Numbered from the stretch's first letter, positions 34,584 through 43,493 are shown. The stretch: 64,000 nt of DNA from Stagnimonas aquatica (GCF_003730135.1 NZ_RJVO01000007.1:124001-188000), one strand, 5' to 3'. The notes: generated from the sequence alone by a model not told the origin. Translations and numbers: made by a program.

Positions 34584-35897
34584 TCAGCGCGGCTTCTTGC
34601 GCCGCAGGCTCACCGGCACCGGTCCGGGCTCCGACTGCACCACCTGCTGCTGCGGGCGGTAGCCGGAGAAGTAGCCTTTGATGCCGGCCAGCAGCGAGGC
34701 GGCCATGCTGTCCTGGTAGTCGGAGGCGGCCAGCAGGCGCTCGTCCTCGGGATGGCTGAGGAAGGCGGTCTCCACCAGCACCGAAGGAATGTCCGGCGCC
34801 TTGAGCACCGCAAAGCCGGCCTGCTGCACCTCGGCCTTCTGCAGAGGATTGAACTGGCCGATGGACTCCAGGAGCCGCGAGCCAAAGTCGAAGCTGGCCT
34901 CGCGCACCGCCGTCTGGGAGATGTCGAGCAGCACCGAGGCGAGGTCGTCGTCCTTCCCGGCGATGCCGACGCCACCGACCAGATCGGCGGCATTTTCCAG
35001 GCTGGCCAGCATCTTGGCGTGTTCGCTGGTGGCACCGCGCTGGCTCAGCACGTAGACCGCCGAGCCGCGTACGTTCTTCGCCACCGGCAGGGAGTTGGCG
35101 TGGATCGACACGAACAGATCGGCCTGCGCCTTGCGGGCGATGGCGGTGCGCTCGCGCAGGCCGACGTAGTAGTCACCGTTGCGGGTCAGCACCGCCTTGT
35201 AGCCGGGAGTTTCGTTGACCATGCGCGCCAGCTTGCGGGCGATGCGCAGGCAGACTTCCTTTTCGATCACACCATTGCGGCCGCGAGCGCCCGGATCTTC
35301 GCCGCCGTGACCGGCGTCGATGGCGACGATGATCGGTTTCTGCCCAGGCATCGGCGCCGGGCGGGCAGCAGGCGCGGCATCGACGCGCAGACTGGGCCGG
35401 GGCGACGGCGCCACCGCGACCGTCGCCGGGCTCGGCGCCGAGACGACCGGCGCGGCTGGCGCAGCGGCAATCACCGACTCGGAAGACTCGGGCAGAGCAG
35501 GCATCGCCGGCGCAGAAGCCTGGCTGCCGTAAAGATCAAAGATCAGTCGATAGCCGTACTGCCCGTTGGGCTCCAGACCGAAGCTCTTGGGACTGGCGGT
35601 CTCGGCGAGATCCAGTACCACCCGCAGGCCCCCGTCGCGCGGGCCGGTGCGGACGCTTTTGACCAAGCCCTTACTGAGACCGTCCAGCTGCACCGAGCCG
35701 GCAAGCTTGGCGTCGGCGATATCAATCACCAGACGGCTGGGATTTTCCAGGGTGAAGGACTTGTGGCTGGTCTGGCTTTCCAGGTCGAAGACCACGCGGG
35801 TGCTTTCCGGGCCGTCCCAGAGACGCAGGTCACGCAGCTCGTTGGCGTGCGCGAGCGACGCCAGCAAACCCAGAACCATGGCCATTAGCCCACGCAT
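34584..35897 (-). CDS. amiC: N-acetylmuramoyl-L-alanine amidase (AmiB/AmiC type)
   Basis: This 437-residue periplasmic zinc amidase cleaves septal peptidoglycan for daughter-cell separation. It has a signal peptide (M-R-G-L-M-A-M-V-L-G... ending A-H-A), an N-terminal AMIN domain (about 20-125) that directs it to the septum, a Pro/Ala-rich linker (about 135-195), and an Amidase_3 domain (about 200-420). Zinc ligands appear in A-I-D-A-G-H-G-G-E-D-P-G and V-S-I-H-A-N, with the catalytic glutamate in V-L-V-E-T-A-F. It has no LysM domain, so it is named by position (amiB slot) and domain layout. The start at 35897 is set by the signal peptide. Confidence 0.93.
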   Translation of the reverse strand: MRGLMAMVLGLLASLAHANELRDLRLWDGPESTRVVFDLESQTSHKSFTLENPSRLVIDIADAKLAGSVQLDGLSKGLVKSVRTGPRDGGLRVVLDLAETASPKSFGLEPNGQYGYRLIFDLYGSQASAPAMPALPESSESVIAAAPAAPVVSAPSPATVAVAPSPRPSLRVDAAPAARPAPMPGQKPIIVAIDAGHGGEDPGARGRNGVIEKEVCLRIARKLARMVNETPGYKAVLTRNGDYYVGLRERTAIARKAQADLFVSIHANSLPVAKNVRGSAVYVLSQRGATSEHAKMLASLENAADLVGGVGIAGKDDDLASVLLDISQTAVREASFDFGSRLLESIGQFNPLQKAEVQQAGFAVLKAPDIPSVLVETAFLSHPEDERLLAASDYQDSMAASLLAGIKGYFSGYRPQQQVVQSEPGPVPVSLRRKKPR

Positions 35898-35929
35898 CAC
35901 CCCAACTCCCGCAAGACCCAGATGGCCGG

Positions 35930-35958
35930 AAGATAGCGCCGCCACATTTGGCTTGCAA
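35930..35958 (-). promoter_or_regulatory. Sigma-70 promoter of amiC
   Basis: On the minus strand TTGCAA and TATCTT are separated by 17 bp, with the -10 box 33 bp upstream of the amiC ATG. The preceding A/T tract (AACAAAAAAG) would strengthen it. Confidence 0.65.
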
Positions 35959-35996
35959 CTTTTTTGTTATCCAAATCAGTCATCAAGGCCAACTTC

Positions 35997-36491
35997 TTAA
36001 AGTACAGACTGGCCTATTCCGGCGGCCAGCGCGGCGCCCCATGCGGCCGGCAGTTCCAGCTCGGCGCAGCGGCCCTCGCCGTCGGCGGCCAGGCGCAGGC
36101 ACAGATCCGGGGCCGGCAGCACGCCCTGCCCGCGCTGCGGCCATTCCACCAGCCACCAGGCCGCCGGCGGCGCCTCGTCGAGCACGCTCAGGCCGTACAA
36201 CTCCTCGGGCTCCGCCAGGCGGTAGAGGTCGAGATGCAGGATGCGCAAACCGCCCTCCAGCTCGTAGGGCTCGACCAGGGTGTAGGTCGGGCTGCGCACC
36301 GCGCCCTGCACGCCCAAGGTCCGCAGCAGGGCGCGCGCCAGGGTGGTCTTGCCGGCGCCCAGATCGCCTTCCAGCCAGATCATGCCGCCGGGCTGCCGGC
36401 GCAGCAGCGGTGCCAGCTCGGCGCCCAGGGCTTCGGTGGCGGCGCTGTCCGGCAACGCGCGGATCAGGGTCTGTCTCGCGGCCGGGATCAT
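35997..36491 (-). CDS. tsaE: tRNA threonylcarbamoyladenosine biosynthesis ATPase TsaE
   Basis: TsaE is the ATPase that drives the TsaB-TsaD complex in forming t6A37 on ANN-decoding tRNAs. The 164-residue protein has Walker A G-D-L-G-A-G-K-T-T, S-P-T-Y-T-L-V-E-P-Y and the H-L-D-L-Y-R-L segment. The start overlaps the nnr stop (ATGA). Longer frames here run inside nnr and are not real. Confidence 0.95.
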   Translation of the reverse strand: MIPAARQTLIRALPDSAATEALGAELAPLLRRQPGGMIWLEGDLGAGKTTLARALLRTLGVQGAVRSPTYTLVEPYELEGGLRILHLDLYRLAEPEELYGLSVLDEAPPAAWWLVEWPQRGQGVLPAPDLCLRLAADGEGRCAELELPAAWGAALAAGIGQSVL

Positions 36492-37975
36492 GGATTCACC
36501 AGCGGCCGCAGCGCGGCGATCAGGTCGGAGGGCAGCAGGCCGCGCGGGCCACCCCGGGCGGCGGCATCGCCGGCCAGGGCATGGATCAGCACACCCAACC
36601 GGGCGGCGTCCTCGGCGCCCAGGCCTTGGGCCAGCAGGCCGAGGATCACGCCGGTCAGTGCGTCGCCCATGCCGCCCACCGCCATGCCCGGATTGCCGTA
36701 GGGACACAGCCAGAGCTGCTCGCCGGCGACCAGACTGCCGGCCCCCTTGAGCACCACCACCGCGCCGTAGCGCGCGCGCAGAGCCTGCACGGCCGCGAGG
36801 CGGTCGGCCTGAACCTCGGCGGTGCCGCAGCCCAGCAGGCGCGCGGCTTCGCCGGGATGCGGCGTCAGCACGGTATTGGCCGACAACCGAAGCGGCTGCT
36901 CGGCCAGCAGATTCAGCGCGTCGGCATCCAGCACCGTCGGTGTCTCGCCGCTCCTGGCCGCCGAATAGAGCGCGCGGCCCCAGACGCCCTGCCCCAGTCC
37001 GGGGCCTAGGGCGATGGCTTTCGCAGCGGCGAGCTTCGTGCCCAGATCCTCGCTGGGGGTCCAGCCGGCCACCATCAGCTCCGGTTGGGCCGCGACCAGG
37101 GCGCCAGCGTGGCCGGCATGGGTCAGCACACTGACCAGGCCGGCGCCGCAGCGCAGCGCAGCGCGTCCGGCCATCAGGGCGGCGCCGGCCATGCCCTCGC
37201 CGCCAGCCAGCAGCAGCGCATGTCCGGACGCCCCCTTGTGCGCCTCGCGCGGCCGTGGCGGTAGGGCAGCGCGCAGCTCGCCGGCTTGCAGCAGACGAAA
37301 CAGCGGCGCCTCCTCGGCGAACAGAGGGTCCGGCAACTCCAGACGGTCCAGCCGCAGGACACCACAATGGTCCGGCCCGGCCCCGAGAAAGCCGCCAGCC
37401 TTGTGGGCGATGAAGCTCAGCGTGCGCTGTGCTCGCACCGCCAGCCCCAGCGGCCGGCCATGGTCGGCGTCGAGGCCACTGGGGAGATCGACCGCCAGTA
37501 CCCGCGCGCCCGCCTCGCTGGCGGCATTGATCGCGGCGATGGCCTCGGCCGCCGCACCTTCGACCGGCCGCGACAGGCCGGTGCCGAAGATGGCATCGGC
37601 GATCAGCACCAACCGGCCGCCATCGACCAGCGCATCGGCATGCCAGGCCTGCTCGCGGCCGCCGGCCTGATGCCAGTCGTCCAGGGCGCGCACCGCATCA
37701 CCACGGCTGGGCGCGGCGCCCACCTGCCAGACCCGCAGCGGCCAGCCGGCGGCCAGCGCCAGCCGCGCCAGCACATAGCCGTCGCCGCCGTTGTTGCCGC
37801 TGCCGCAGAGCACATGCAGGCAGTCCGGCGGCGCGCCGCCGGACATCTTCCGCAGCTCCGCCCAGCAGGCGGCGCCGGCGCGCTGCATCAGCGTGTAGCC
37901 GGGCACGCCCAGTTGCTGCTGGGCACGCTCGTCCAGCGACCTTGATTGCCGGGCCGAATACACTGCGCGCGCCAT
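36488..37975 (-). CDS. nnr: Bifunctional NAD(P)H-hydrate epimerase / ADP-dependent dehydratase
   Basis: This metabolite-repair enzyme converts damaged NAD(P)H hydrates back to NAD(P)H. The 495-residue protein joins an N-terminal YjeF_N epimerase domain (about 1-210; G-S-G-N-N-G-G-D-G, D-L-P-S-G-L-D-A-D) to a C-terminal ribokinase-like dehydratase (about 225-490; L-T-P-H-P-G-E-A-A-R-L-L, G-G-M-G-D-A-L-T-G). The ATG at 37975 is chosen because GGAAGA lies just before it; another ATG is at 37984. Either start overlaps the divergent queG start. Confidence 0.95.
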   Translation of the reverse strand: MARAVYSARQSRSLDERAQQQLGVPGYTLMQRAGAACWAELRKMSGGAPPDCLHVLCGSGNNGGDGYVLARLALAAGWPLRVWQVGAAPSRGDAVRALDDWHQAGGREQAWHADALVDGGRLVLIADAIFGTGLSRPVEGAAAEAIAAINAASEAGARVLAVDLPSGLDADHGRPLGLAVRAQRTLSFIAHKAGGFLGAGPDHCGVLRLDRLELPDPLFAEEAPLFRLLQAGELRAALPPRPREAHKGASGHALLLAGGEGMAGAALMAGRAALRCGAGLVSVLTHAGHAGALVAAQPELMVAGWTPSEDLGTKLAAAKAIALGPGLGQGVWGRALYSAARSGETPTVLDADALNLLAEQPLRLSANTVLTPHPGEAARLLGCGTAEVQADRLAAVQALRARYGAVVVLKGAGSLVAGEQLWLCPYGNPGMAVGGMGDALTGVILGLLAQGLGAEDAARLGVLIHALAGDAAARGGPRGLLPSDLIAALRPLVNP

Positions 37976-39038
37976 GTCTTCCATGCCGCCATTCTACGAA
38001 CTACCGCAACGCATCAAGGCCTGGGCGCAGGAACTGGGATTCGCCGACGCCGGCATCGCCGAACTGAGCCTGGATGCCGACCGCGATCATCTCCAGCGCT
38101 GGCTGGACGAGGGCCTGCACGGCCAGATGGCGTTCATGGGCCGCGATCTCGACAAGCGCGTGCATCCCGAGGGCCTGCGCCCCGGCACCCTGTCGGTGAT
38201 CAGCCTGCGCCTGGACTACCGGCCGCAGGCGGAGGCGGCGCAGGCGGTGCTCGACGACGGCGAGCGCGCCTACATTTCCCGCTACGCCCTGGGCCGGGAT
38301 TACCACAAGCTGATGCGCGGCCGCCTGCTCAAGCTCGGTGCGCGGCTGGAACAGGCCGTGGGGCCGCACGGCTACCGGGTACTCACCGACTCCGCGCCGG
38401 CGCTGGAAAAAGCGCTGGCGCGCAATGCCCGGCTGGGCTGGATCGGCAAGAACACCCTGCTGCTCAACCGCAAGGCCGGCTCCTGGTTCTTTCTCGGCGA
38501 GATCTACACCGACCTGCCGCTGCCGGCGAACGCTCAGGCGCCAAGCAGCAACCACTGCGGCAGTTGCAGCGCCTGCCTGGATGTCTGCCCGACCAAGGCC
38601 TTCGTCGCGCCCTACCGGCTGGACGCGCGCAAGTGCATCAGCTATCTCACCATCGAACACCGCGGCGCCTTTCCCCTGGAGTTGCGCGCGGCCATCGGCA
38701 ACCGGGTGTTCGGCTGCGACGACTGCCAACTGGTCTGCCCCTGGAACCGCTACGCCCAGCCCACCGCCGAAGCCGACTTCGCGCCGCGCCACGGCCTCGA
38801 TACCGCCAAGCTGGTGGAGCTGTTCGGCTGGGACGAGGCCACCTGGCTGCGCAAGACCGAGGGCATGGCACTGCGCCGGCTCGATCACGCCCGCTGGCTA
38901 CGCAATCTCGCCATCGGCCTGGGCAATGCGCCGCGTTCCAACGAGGTACTGTCCGCCTTGCGGGCGCGCGCCGAGCACCCGGACGAAGCCGTGCGCGAGC
39001 ACGTGCGCTGGGCCCTGGAACAGCAGGGCGCGGGCTGA
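37974..39038 (+). CDS. queG: Epoxyqueuosine reductase QueG
   Basis: QueG is the cobalamin- and iron-sulfur-dependent enzyme that reduces epoxyqueuosine to queuosine in tRNA. The 354-residue sequence has the N-terminal cobalamin-binding domain with R-Y-A-L-G-R-D-Y-H-K and W-I-G-K-N-T, two [4Fe-4S] motifs (C-G-S-C-S-A-C-L-D-V-C-P and C-D-D-C-Q-L-V-C-P-W-N), and a C-terminal HEAT-like region. The ATG at 37974 gives M-S-S-M-P; a second ATG lies 9 bp on. It is divergent from nnr, as in E. coli. Confidence 0.96.
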   Translation: MSSMPPFYELPQRIKAWAQELGFADAGIAELSLDADRDHLQRWLDEGLHGQMAFMGRDLDKRVHPEGLRPGTLSVISLRLDYRPQAEAAQAVLDDGERAYISRYALGRDYHKLMRGRLLKLGARLEQAVGPHGYRVLTDSAPALEKALARNARLGWIGKNTLLLNRKAGSWFFLGEIYTDLPLPANAQAPSSNHCGSCSACLDVCPTKAFVAPYRLDARKCISYLTIEHRGAFPLELRAAIGNRVFGCDDCQLVCPWNRYAQPTAEADFAPRHGLDTAKLVELFGWDEATWLRKTEGMALRRLDHARWLRNLAIGLGNAPRSNEVLSALRARAEHPDEAVREHVRWALEQQGAG

Positions 39039-39045
39039 AGCCGCT

Positions 39046-39981
39046 CTACGGTGCGGCTGGATCGGGGCAGGCCGCGGCCGGCGCCGCCGAGATTTCCGCG
39101 ATGGTCTGGCCCAGGCTGGCCGCCAGCGCCGGTGGCAGAGCCGCCAGATCAAACTTCGCCAAGGCCGTGCGCGCCGCCGTGGCGCAGCCGCGCGCCCATT
39201 CGACGTTGGCCAGATTGTTGGCATAGGCCGCGTTGTCCGGCTCCAGCGCCACCGCCTTCCTCAGTGCCTGCACCGATGCGGCCAGATCGCCGGCGGCGTA
39301 GCGCTCGGCGCCCAACGCCGCCTGCACCAGCGCCTGCTCGGGCCAGCGCTGCGCGGCGACACGGTAGGCGGTCGCGGCCAGCGGCGGCGCGCTGCGTTCC
39401 AGGGGCGCGGCTGCGGCAATCCAGTCCGGCGGCCGCACCGGCTCGGGTATCTGCTCGGGCCGGCTGACCAGCAAGGCCCAGCGTCCGGCCCAGTCCCAGC
39501 GACGCAGGAAGCTGCGCCGGCTGTAGCGACTCGGCTCAGCCTTGCCATCGTTCAGCAGATAGCCCTGCTCCGGGTCGTAGCCGACCAGCACCGCGTAGTG
39601 CCAGACCGGATAGCTGCGGACGCCGAGATTGAGCAGCACCAGCGGCGGCAGACCGTCGCGCAGGGCGGCGATCAGCGCCGCCTCCTCGGCTGGCAGTTGC
39701 ACCGGCAGGCGCCCATGCCGGCGGGTCTGCGCCAACAGTTCGACCTGCAGGGAGCCGCCACGCGCGGGGATGAACAGATCCTTTTTCAGCGCCTCGGGAC
39801 TGGTTTCAACGCCCGACGCCTGCAAGGCGCTGGACAAGGCCGCTGGCCCGCATTGCAGCTCTTCCTGCGCATGGGCCGGCACCCCGACCAGCTGCACCGC
39901 CTCAGCCACCGGTGACGGTGGCAGGGCGGCGCAACCGGCGAGGGTCAGACCCAGCGCCAGCCACAGCGGGCGCAGGTCCAT
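39046..39981 (-). CDS. C39-like (PA2778 family) cysteine peptidase lipoprotein with TPR
   Basis: This 311-residue protein begins with a lipoprotein signal ending L-A-G-C17. The peptidase C39-like domain (about 25-165) has the catalytic cysteine in Q-C-G-P-A-A-L and histidine in W-H-Y-A-V-L-V-G-Y, with an aspartate in L-L-N-D-G. The C-terminal part (about 190-290) resembles tetratricopeptide repeats (A-V-A-L-E-P-D-N-A-A-Y). This layout matches the PA2778 family of Pseudomonas, found next to a PA2779 protein, as here (2 bp apart). The substrate is unknown. Confidence 0.85.
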   Translation of the reverse strand: MDLRPLWLALGLTLAGCAALPPSPVAEAVQLVGVPAHAQEELQCGPAALSSALQASGVETSPEALKKDLFIPARGGSLQVELLAQTRRHGRLPVQLPAEEAALIAALRDGLPPLVLLNLGVRSYPVWHYAVLVGYDPEQGYLLNDGKAEPSRYSRRSFLRRWDWAGRWALLVSRPEQIPEPVRPPDWIAAAAPLERSAPPLAATAYRVAAQRWPEQALVQAALGAERYAAGDLAASVQALRKAVALEPDNAAYANNLANVEWARGCATAARTALAKFDLAALPPALAASLGQTIAEISAAPAAACPDPAAP

Positions 39982-39983
39982 CC

Positions 39984-40361
39984 TCAGATGCGGCTGAAGA
40001 TGTTGGTGACGCCCACCAGTTCCAGAATCAGCAGCACCACAAACACCACGCCGATCAGGCCGAACACGTCACCGCCAGCCGGCTGCTGATCGAGGGTGGC
40101 GGCCACGCGCTGGATTTCCTCATCGCTCATCGCCGCCGCGCGGCTCTTCGCCTGCACCGGGTCCACGCCCCAGGCAGTGAGCTGCTGTTGCACGTCCTCC
40201 CGGGACAGCAGGTTTTGCAGACGGGCCTCGGTATCCGCGCGCTGCGACTGCGCCGCCAGGCGCTCGGTGCCGATCATGGCTGCCGGCGACACGCCGGGCG
40301 TACCCATCAGGATCAAGCCAGCGCTCAGCACCACGGCAAGGGGAGATTTGAAGTTCTTCAT
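39984..40361 (-). CDS. PA2779 family protein
   Basis: This 125-residue protein has an N-terminal signal-like helix (about 7-27), an Ala/Gln-rich helical region containing L-S-R-E-D-V-Q-Q-Q-L-x-x-x-G-V-D-P and A-A-M-S-D-E-E-I, and a C-terminal membrane helix (about 100-118). This is the PA2779 pattern. It is first in a two-gene operon with the C39-like peptidase and may be its substrate or partner. This is inferred only from constant pairing. Confidence 0.83.
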   Translation of the reverse strand: MKNFKSPLAVVLSAGLILMGTPGVSPAAMIGTERLAAQSQRADTEARLQNLLSREDVQQQLTAWGVDPVQAKSRAAAMSDEEIQRVAATLDQQPAGGDVFGLIGVVFVVLLILELVGVTNIFSRI

Positions 40362-40444
40362 TGGCCACTCCTGGGAAAGACAGGCTGTCGGACTGACAGC
40401 TTCGGCATGGTCCCCTGCGCGGGATGAATCGAACCTGAAAGCCT

Positions 40445-42073
40445 TCAGCCCCCGAGGCCAAGACGCGCCAGCAAGCTCGCGGTGCTGGCGTCACCCGCCA
40501 CCGCCTCGCCATCCATGACCCGCAGGATGCGACCGGCCAATTGCTTGCCCAGCTCCACGCCCCACTGGTCGAAGGGATTGAGCTGCCAGATCACGCTCAT
40601 CACGAAGGTGCGGTGCTCGTAGAGCGCGAGCAGCGCGCCGAGGTGAAAGGCATCCAGCCGTGGCAGCAGCAGCGTGTTGGAGGGTCGGTTGCCGGCGAAT
40701 ACCCGATGCGGGATCGCCGCCTCCAGCGCTTCGCCCTGCATGCCCTTGGCGATGAGCTCGGCACGCACCTCCTCGGCACTCTTGCCCTGCATCAGCGCCG
40801 CCGACTGCGCCAGGCCGTTGGCCAGCAGCAGGCGGTTCAGCTCGGGATAGGGATGATCGGCCTGCTGCACCAGCAGGAAATCCACCGGATGCGCCACGCT
40901 GCCCTGATGCAGCATCTGGAAATAGGCGTGCTGACTGTTGGTGCCGACATCGCCCCAGAGCGCCGGAGTGGTGGTGTAGTCGAGCGGCTCGCCGTCGCGA
41001 TTGACGCTCTTGCCGTTGCTCTCCATCTCCAACTGCTGGAGCCAGGGAACGAATTTCTCCAGCCGCTGCGCATAGGGCGCGATCACCTGGTCGGCGCTAC
41101 CCAGAAAGTTGCTATTCCAGACCGCGATCAGACCGAGCAGCACCGGCAGGTTCCGCGCCAGCGGCGCGCTGCTGAAGTGCTGGTCCATGGCATGGGCACC
41201 AGCGAGCAGGGCGTCGAACCGGTCCGGCCCTAAGCCGAGCAGGATCGACAGACCGACCGCGCTCCACAGCGAGTAGCGACCGCCAACCCAGTCCCAGAAA
41301 CCGAACATGTTGTCGGCGGCAATGCCGAAACGCCGCACCGCCTCGGCGTTGGTCGACACCGCGACGAAATGCTTCGGGATGGCCGCCTCGCCCAGCGCTT
41401 GCAGCAGCCAGTCGCGGGCGGCGCAGGCATTGGCCATGGTCTCCTGGGTGCCAAAGGTCTTGCTGACCACCACGAACAAGGTGGTTTCCGGCCGCAGTCC
41501 GGCCAGCGCCGCGTGCAACTGGGCGCCATCGACGTTGGCGACGAAGTGCAGCCGGGGGCCGTCCGCGAACGGCGCCAGCGCCTCGCAAACCATGCGCGGC
41601 CCGAGATCGGAGCCGCCGATGCCGATGTTGACCACGTCGCGGATCGGCTCGCCAGTGGCGCCGGTCCAGACGCCGCCGCGCACCGCCTCGGCAAAGGCGC
41701 GCATGCGGTCGCGCACGGCATGGACCTCGGGCAGCACATTGCGGCCGGCGATGGTCATCACCGCCTCGCGCGGCGCCCGCAAGGCCATGTGGTAGGCGGC
41801 GCGTCCCTCGGTGTGGTTGACCGCATCGCCGGCGAACAGGCGGGCGATCCAGCCTTCCAGGTCCTGCTGGCCGGCGAGTTGCAGCAGCAGCTCGACGGTC
41901 TCGCCGCTCAGCCTTTGCTTGGAGTAGTCGAGATAGAGCCCGACAGCCTCGGCGGCCAGGGCCGTCGCGCGGCCGGCATCCAGGGCAAAAAGCTCGTTCA
42001 GGGAGACCTGGTTGATGGCCTGGGCATGGGCCTGTAGCGCTCGCCAGGCGGCGCTTGCGGTGAGTGCGGACAT
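40445..42073 (-). CDS. pgi: Glucose-6-phosphate isomerase
   Basis: Pgi interconverts glucose-6-phosphate and fructose-6-phosphate. The 542-residue protein has the two family signatures: V-G-G-R-Y-S-L-W-S-A-V-G-L (around 270) and a later G-x-x-x-x-N-x-x-D-Q-W-G-V-E-L-G-K. It also has N-I-G-I-G-G-S-D-L-G-P and the catalytic S-K-T-F-x-T-Q-E-T segments. The length is typical. It lies alone, with 60-80 bp of space on both sides. Confidence 0.98.
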   Translation of the reverse strand: MSALTASAAWRALQAHAQAINQVSLNELFALDAGRATALAAEAVGLYLDYSKQRLSGETVELLLQLAGQQDLEGWIARLFAGDAVNHTEGRAAYHMALRAPREAVMTIAGRNVLPEVHAVRDRMRAFAEAVRGGVWTGATGEPIRDVVNIGIGGSDLGPRMVCEALAPFADGPRLHFVANVDGAQLHAALAGLRPETTLFVVVSKTFGTQETMANACAARDWLLQALGEAAIPKHFVAVSTNAEAVRRFGIAADNMFGFWDWVGGRYSLWSAVGLSILLGLGPDRFDALLAGAHAMDQHFSSAPLARNLPVLLGLIAVWNSNFLGSADQVIAPYAQRLEKFVPWLQQLEMESNGKSVNRDGEPLDYTTTPALWGDVGTNSQHAYFQMLHQGSVAHPVDFLLVQQADHPYPELNRLLLANGLAQSAALMQGKSAEEVRAELIAKGMQGEALEAAIPHRVFAGNRPSNTLLLPRLDAFHLGALLALYEHRTFVMSVIWQLNPFDQWGVELGKQLAGRILRVMDGEAVAGDASTASLLARLGLGG

Positions 42074-42140
42074 CCCTGGATGTGTTTCAGCGGTTATCGG
42101 TTTGCCCAGAGCTTACGCGAGGCGCCGCCAGCGCCGGAAG

Positions 42141-42764
42141 TCACTGCATCCAGTGATAGTTGAAGCTGATGCTCACCCGCTCCGCAGACACCGGATTGGC
42201 CGGCACCTCGTGGCGCAGCCAGCTTTCGAACAGGATCAGATGGCCGGCCTGCGCCGGGTAGCTGATATGCGGCTGCTGCGCCGGATCGGCGTCGGCGCGG
42301 CGCATCGGCGCCGCCATCAGCCGCGACAGGCGCGGGTCCTCGAACTTGAGCCCGGGGCAGCCGCGCGGCGTCTTCACGTAGTAGGTGCCGCTGATCACTG
42401 CCTGCGGATGCAGATGAAAGCTGTGGGCGCAGCCCTTGGGCATCACATTGACCCAGCAGTCGGTCATCGCCAGACGACCGCCGCCGAGATCCCAGCCCAG
42501 TGCCTTGGCGTAGCTACGCACCTGCCGGTCAATGCGCCGCTCCAGGTCCATGAAGCTGGACGAGAACTGGTGCAGGCGGTCCATCGAACCGTAGCTGGTG
42601 TAGCCGCCCGGGTAGTTCTTGGCCGACCACTGCCGACCGGCGCGGTCGAACTCGCGCAACTGGGCGACTTCGCGCAGCAACTCGGCGTTGTAGGCCTCGG
42701 CACCTTGACGCAGCAGCGGCGCATGGTGGATCAGGGTCGGGAACCAGCTTTTGATATTGGCCAT
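42141..42764 (-). CDS. 2OG-Fe(II) oxygenase family protein (TIGR02466-like)
   Basis: This 207-residue protein matches the family of putative 2-oxoglutarate/Fe(II) oxygenases with a double-stranded beta-helix. It has H-L-H-P-Q-A-V-I-S-G-T-Y-Y-V in the first half of the core, and L-I-L-F-E-S-W-L-R-H-E-V-P-A-N with the distal iron histidine, followed by R-V-S-I-S-F-N-Y. The substrate is unknown. It is monocistronic, preceded by the panD terminator. Confidence 0.8.
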   Translation of the reverse strand: MANIKSWFPTLIHHAPLLRQGAEAYNAELLREVAQLREFDRAGRQWSAKNYPGGYTSYGSMDRLHQFSSSFMDLERRIDRQVRSYAKALGWDLGGGRLAMTDCWVNVMPKGCAHSFHLHPQAVISGTYYVKTPRGCPGLKFEDPRLSRLMAAPMRRADADPAQQPHISYPAQAGHLILFESWLRHEVPANPVSAERVSISFNYHWMQ

Positions 42765-42777
42765 GGGCGGATAAAGA

Positions 42778-42800
42778 AACGCCCGCTGGGAGCGGGCGTT
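42778..42800 (-). terminator. Rho-independent terminator of panD
   Basis: A perfect 10-bp stem (AACGCCCGCT/AGCGGGCGTT) with a 3-base loop, followed on the minus strand by TTCTTT, lies about 100 bp after the panD stop. Confidence 0.75.
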
Positions 42801-42902
42801 GTAAAAGAAGGTTCAGTTGCTCATCGAGACCAACCAGCGACATGGCGCCCAGCCTCAAGCCGGGCAGCCTTCGACTTGCGCGCTGCTACGCGGCGCGGGG
42901 CC

Positions 42903-43286
42903 TCAGGCGGCCATCTGCACCGGAATGGTGTTGGCGGTGCGCTCGACACCGTTCTGGTCGTTGCAATAGATCAGGCGCGGCTTGTAGCTGCGGGCCTGGG
43001 CCTCGTCCATGTCGGCGTAGATGGCGATGATCGCCTTGTCGCCGACCCGCGCCTTGTGGGCGGCGGCGCCGTTCACCGAGATGATGCCGGAGCCTTCCTC
43101 GGCGCGGATCGCATAGGTGGTGAAACGCTCGCCGTTGCTGACGTTGTAGATCTGGATCTGCTCGAACTCCAGGATGCCGGCGAGATCCAGCAGCTTGCCG
43201 TCGATGGCGCAGGAGCCGTCGTAGTCGAGTTCGGAGTGGGTGACGCGAACGCTGTGCAGCTTGCACTTGAGCATGGTGAGACGCAT
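42903..43286 (-). CDS. panD: Aspartate 1-decarboxylase PanD
   Basis: PanD makes beta-alanine for pantothenate from aspartate. It is made as a proenzyme that self-cleaves to a pyruvoyl group. The 127-residue sequence has the cleavage site G24-S25 (D-Y-D-G-S-C-A-I-D) at exactly the E. coli position, plus N-G-A-A-A-H and R-F-T-T-Y-A-I. The start M-R-L-T-M-L-K-C aligns with E. coli M-I-R-T-M-L-Q-G. It is separated from panBC by a 207-bp region with repeats and hairpins. Confidence 0.97.
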   Translation of the reverse strand: MRLTMLKCKLHSVRVTHSELDYDGSCAIDGKLLDLAGILEFEQIQIYNVSNGERFTTYAIRAEEGSGIISVNGAAAHKARVGDKAIIAIYADMDEAQARSYKPRLIYCNDQNGVERTANTIPVQMAA

Positions 43287-43316
43287 GGCTGGCTTCCTCT
43301 TGCCGGGATCGGCGTT

Positions 43317-43388
43317 GGCGGCCCAATAAGACATGCGCCTTCGCCGTAACGTTATTCAAGCAAGCGGGCGGCCCACTAAGACATACGC
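43317..43388 (-). promoter_or_regulatory. Paired 22-bp direct repeats upstream of panD
   Basis: GGCGGCCCAnTAAGACATnCGCC occurs at 43317-43338 and again at 43367-43388, exactly 50 bp apart, with two mismatches. Further upstream on the panD transcript are two stem-loops: TCGCGATGG.../...ATCGCGA around 43395-43413, and GTGACG/CGTCAC around 43420-43437. Together they fill the panC-panD gap. The spacing suggests operator or RNA control elements; no known riboswitch was recognised. Confidence 0.45.
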
Positions 43389-43493
43389 CCGGTCCGCGAT
43401 GTCGCCATCGCGAGGTGTCCGTGACGCTTCCGTCACGAATTTCGACATTAGTTTAGATCAAACCGGACTTCCTTCAAACCTCAGCGGCCTGCC

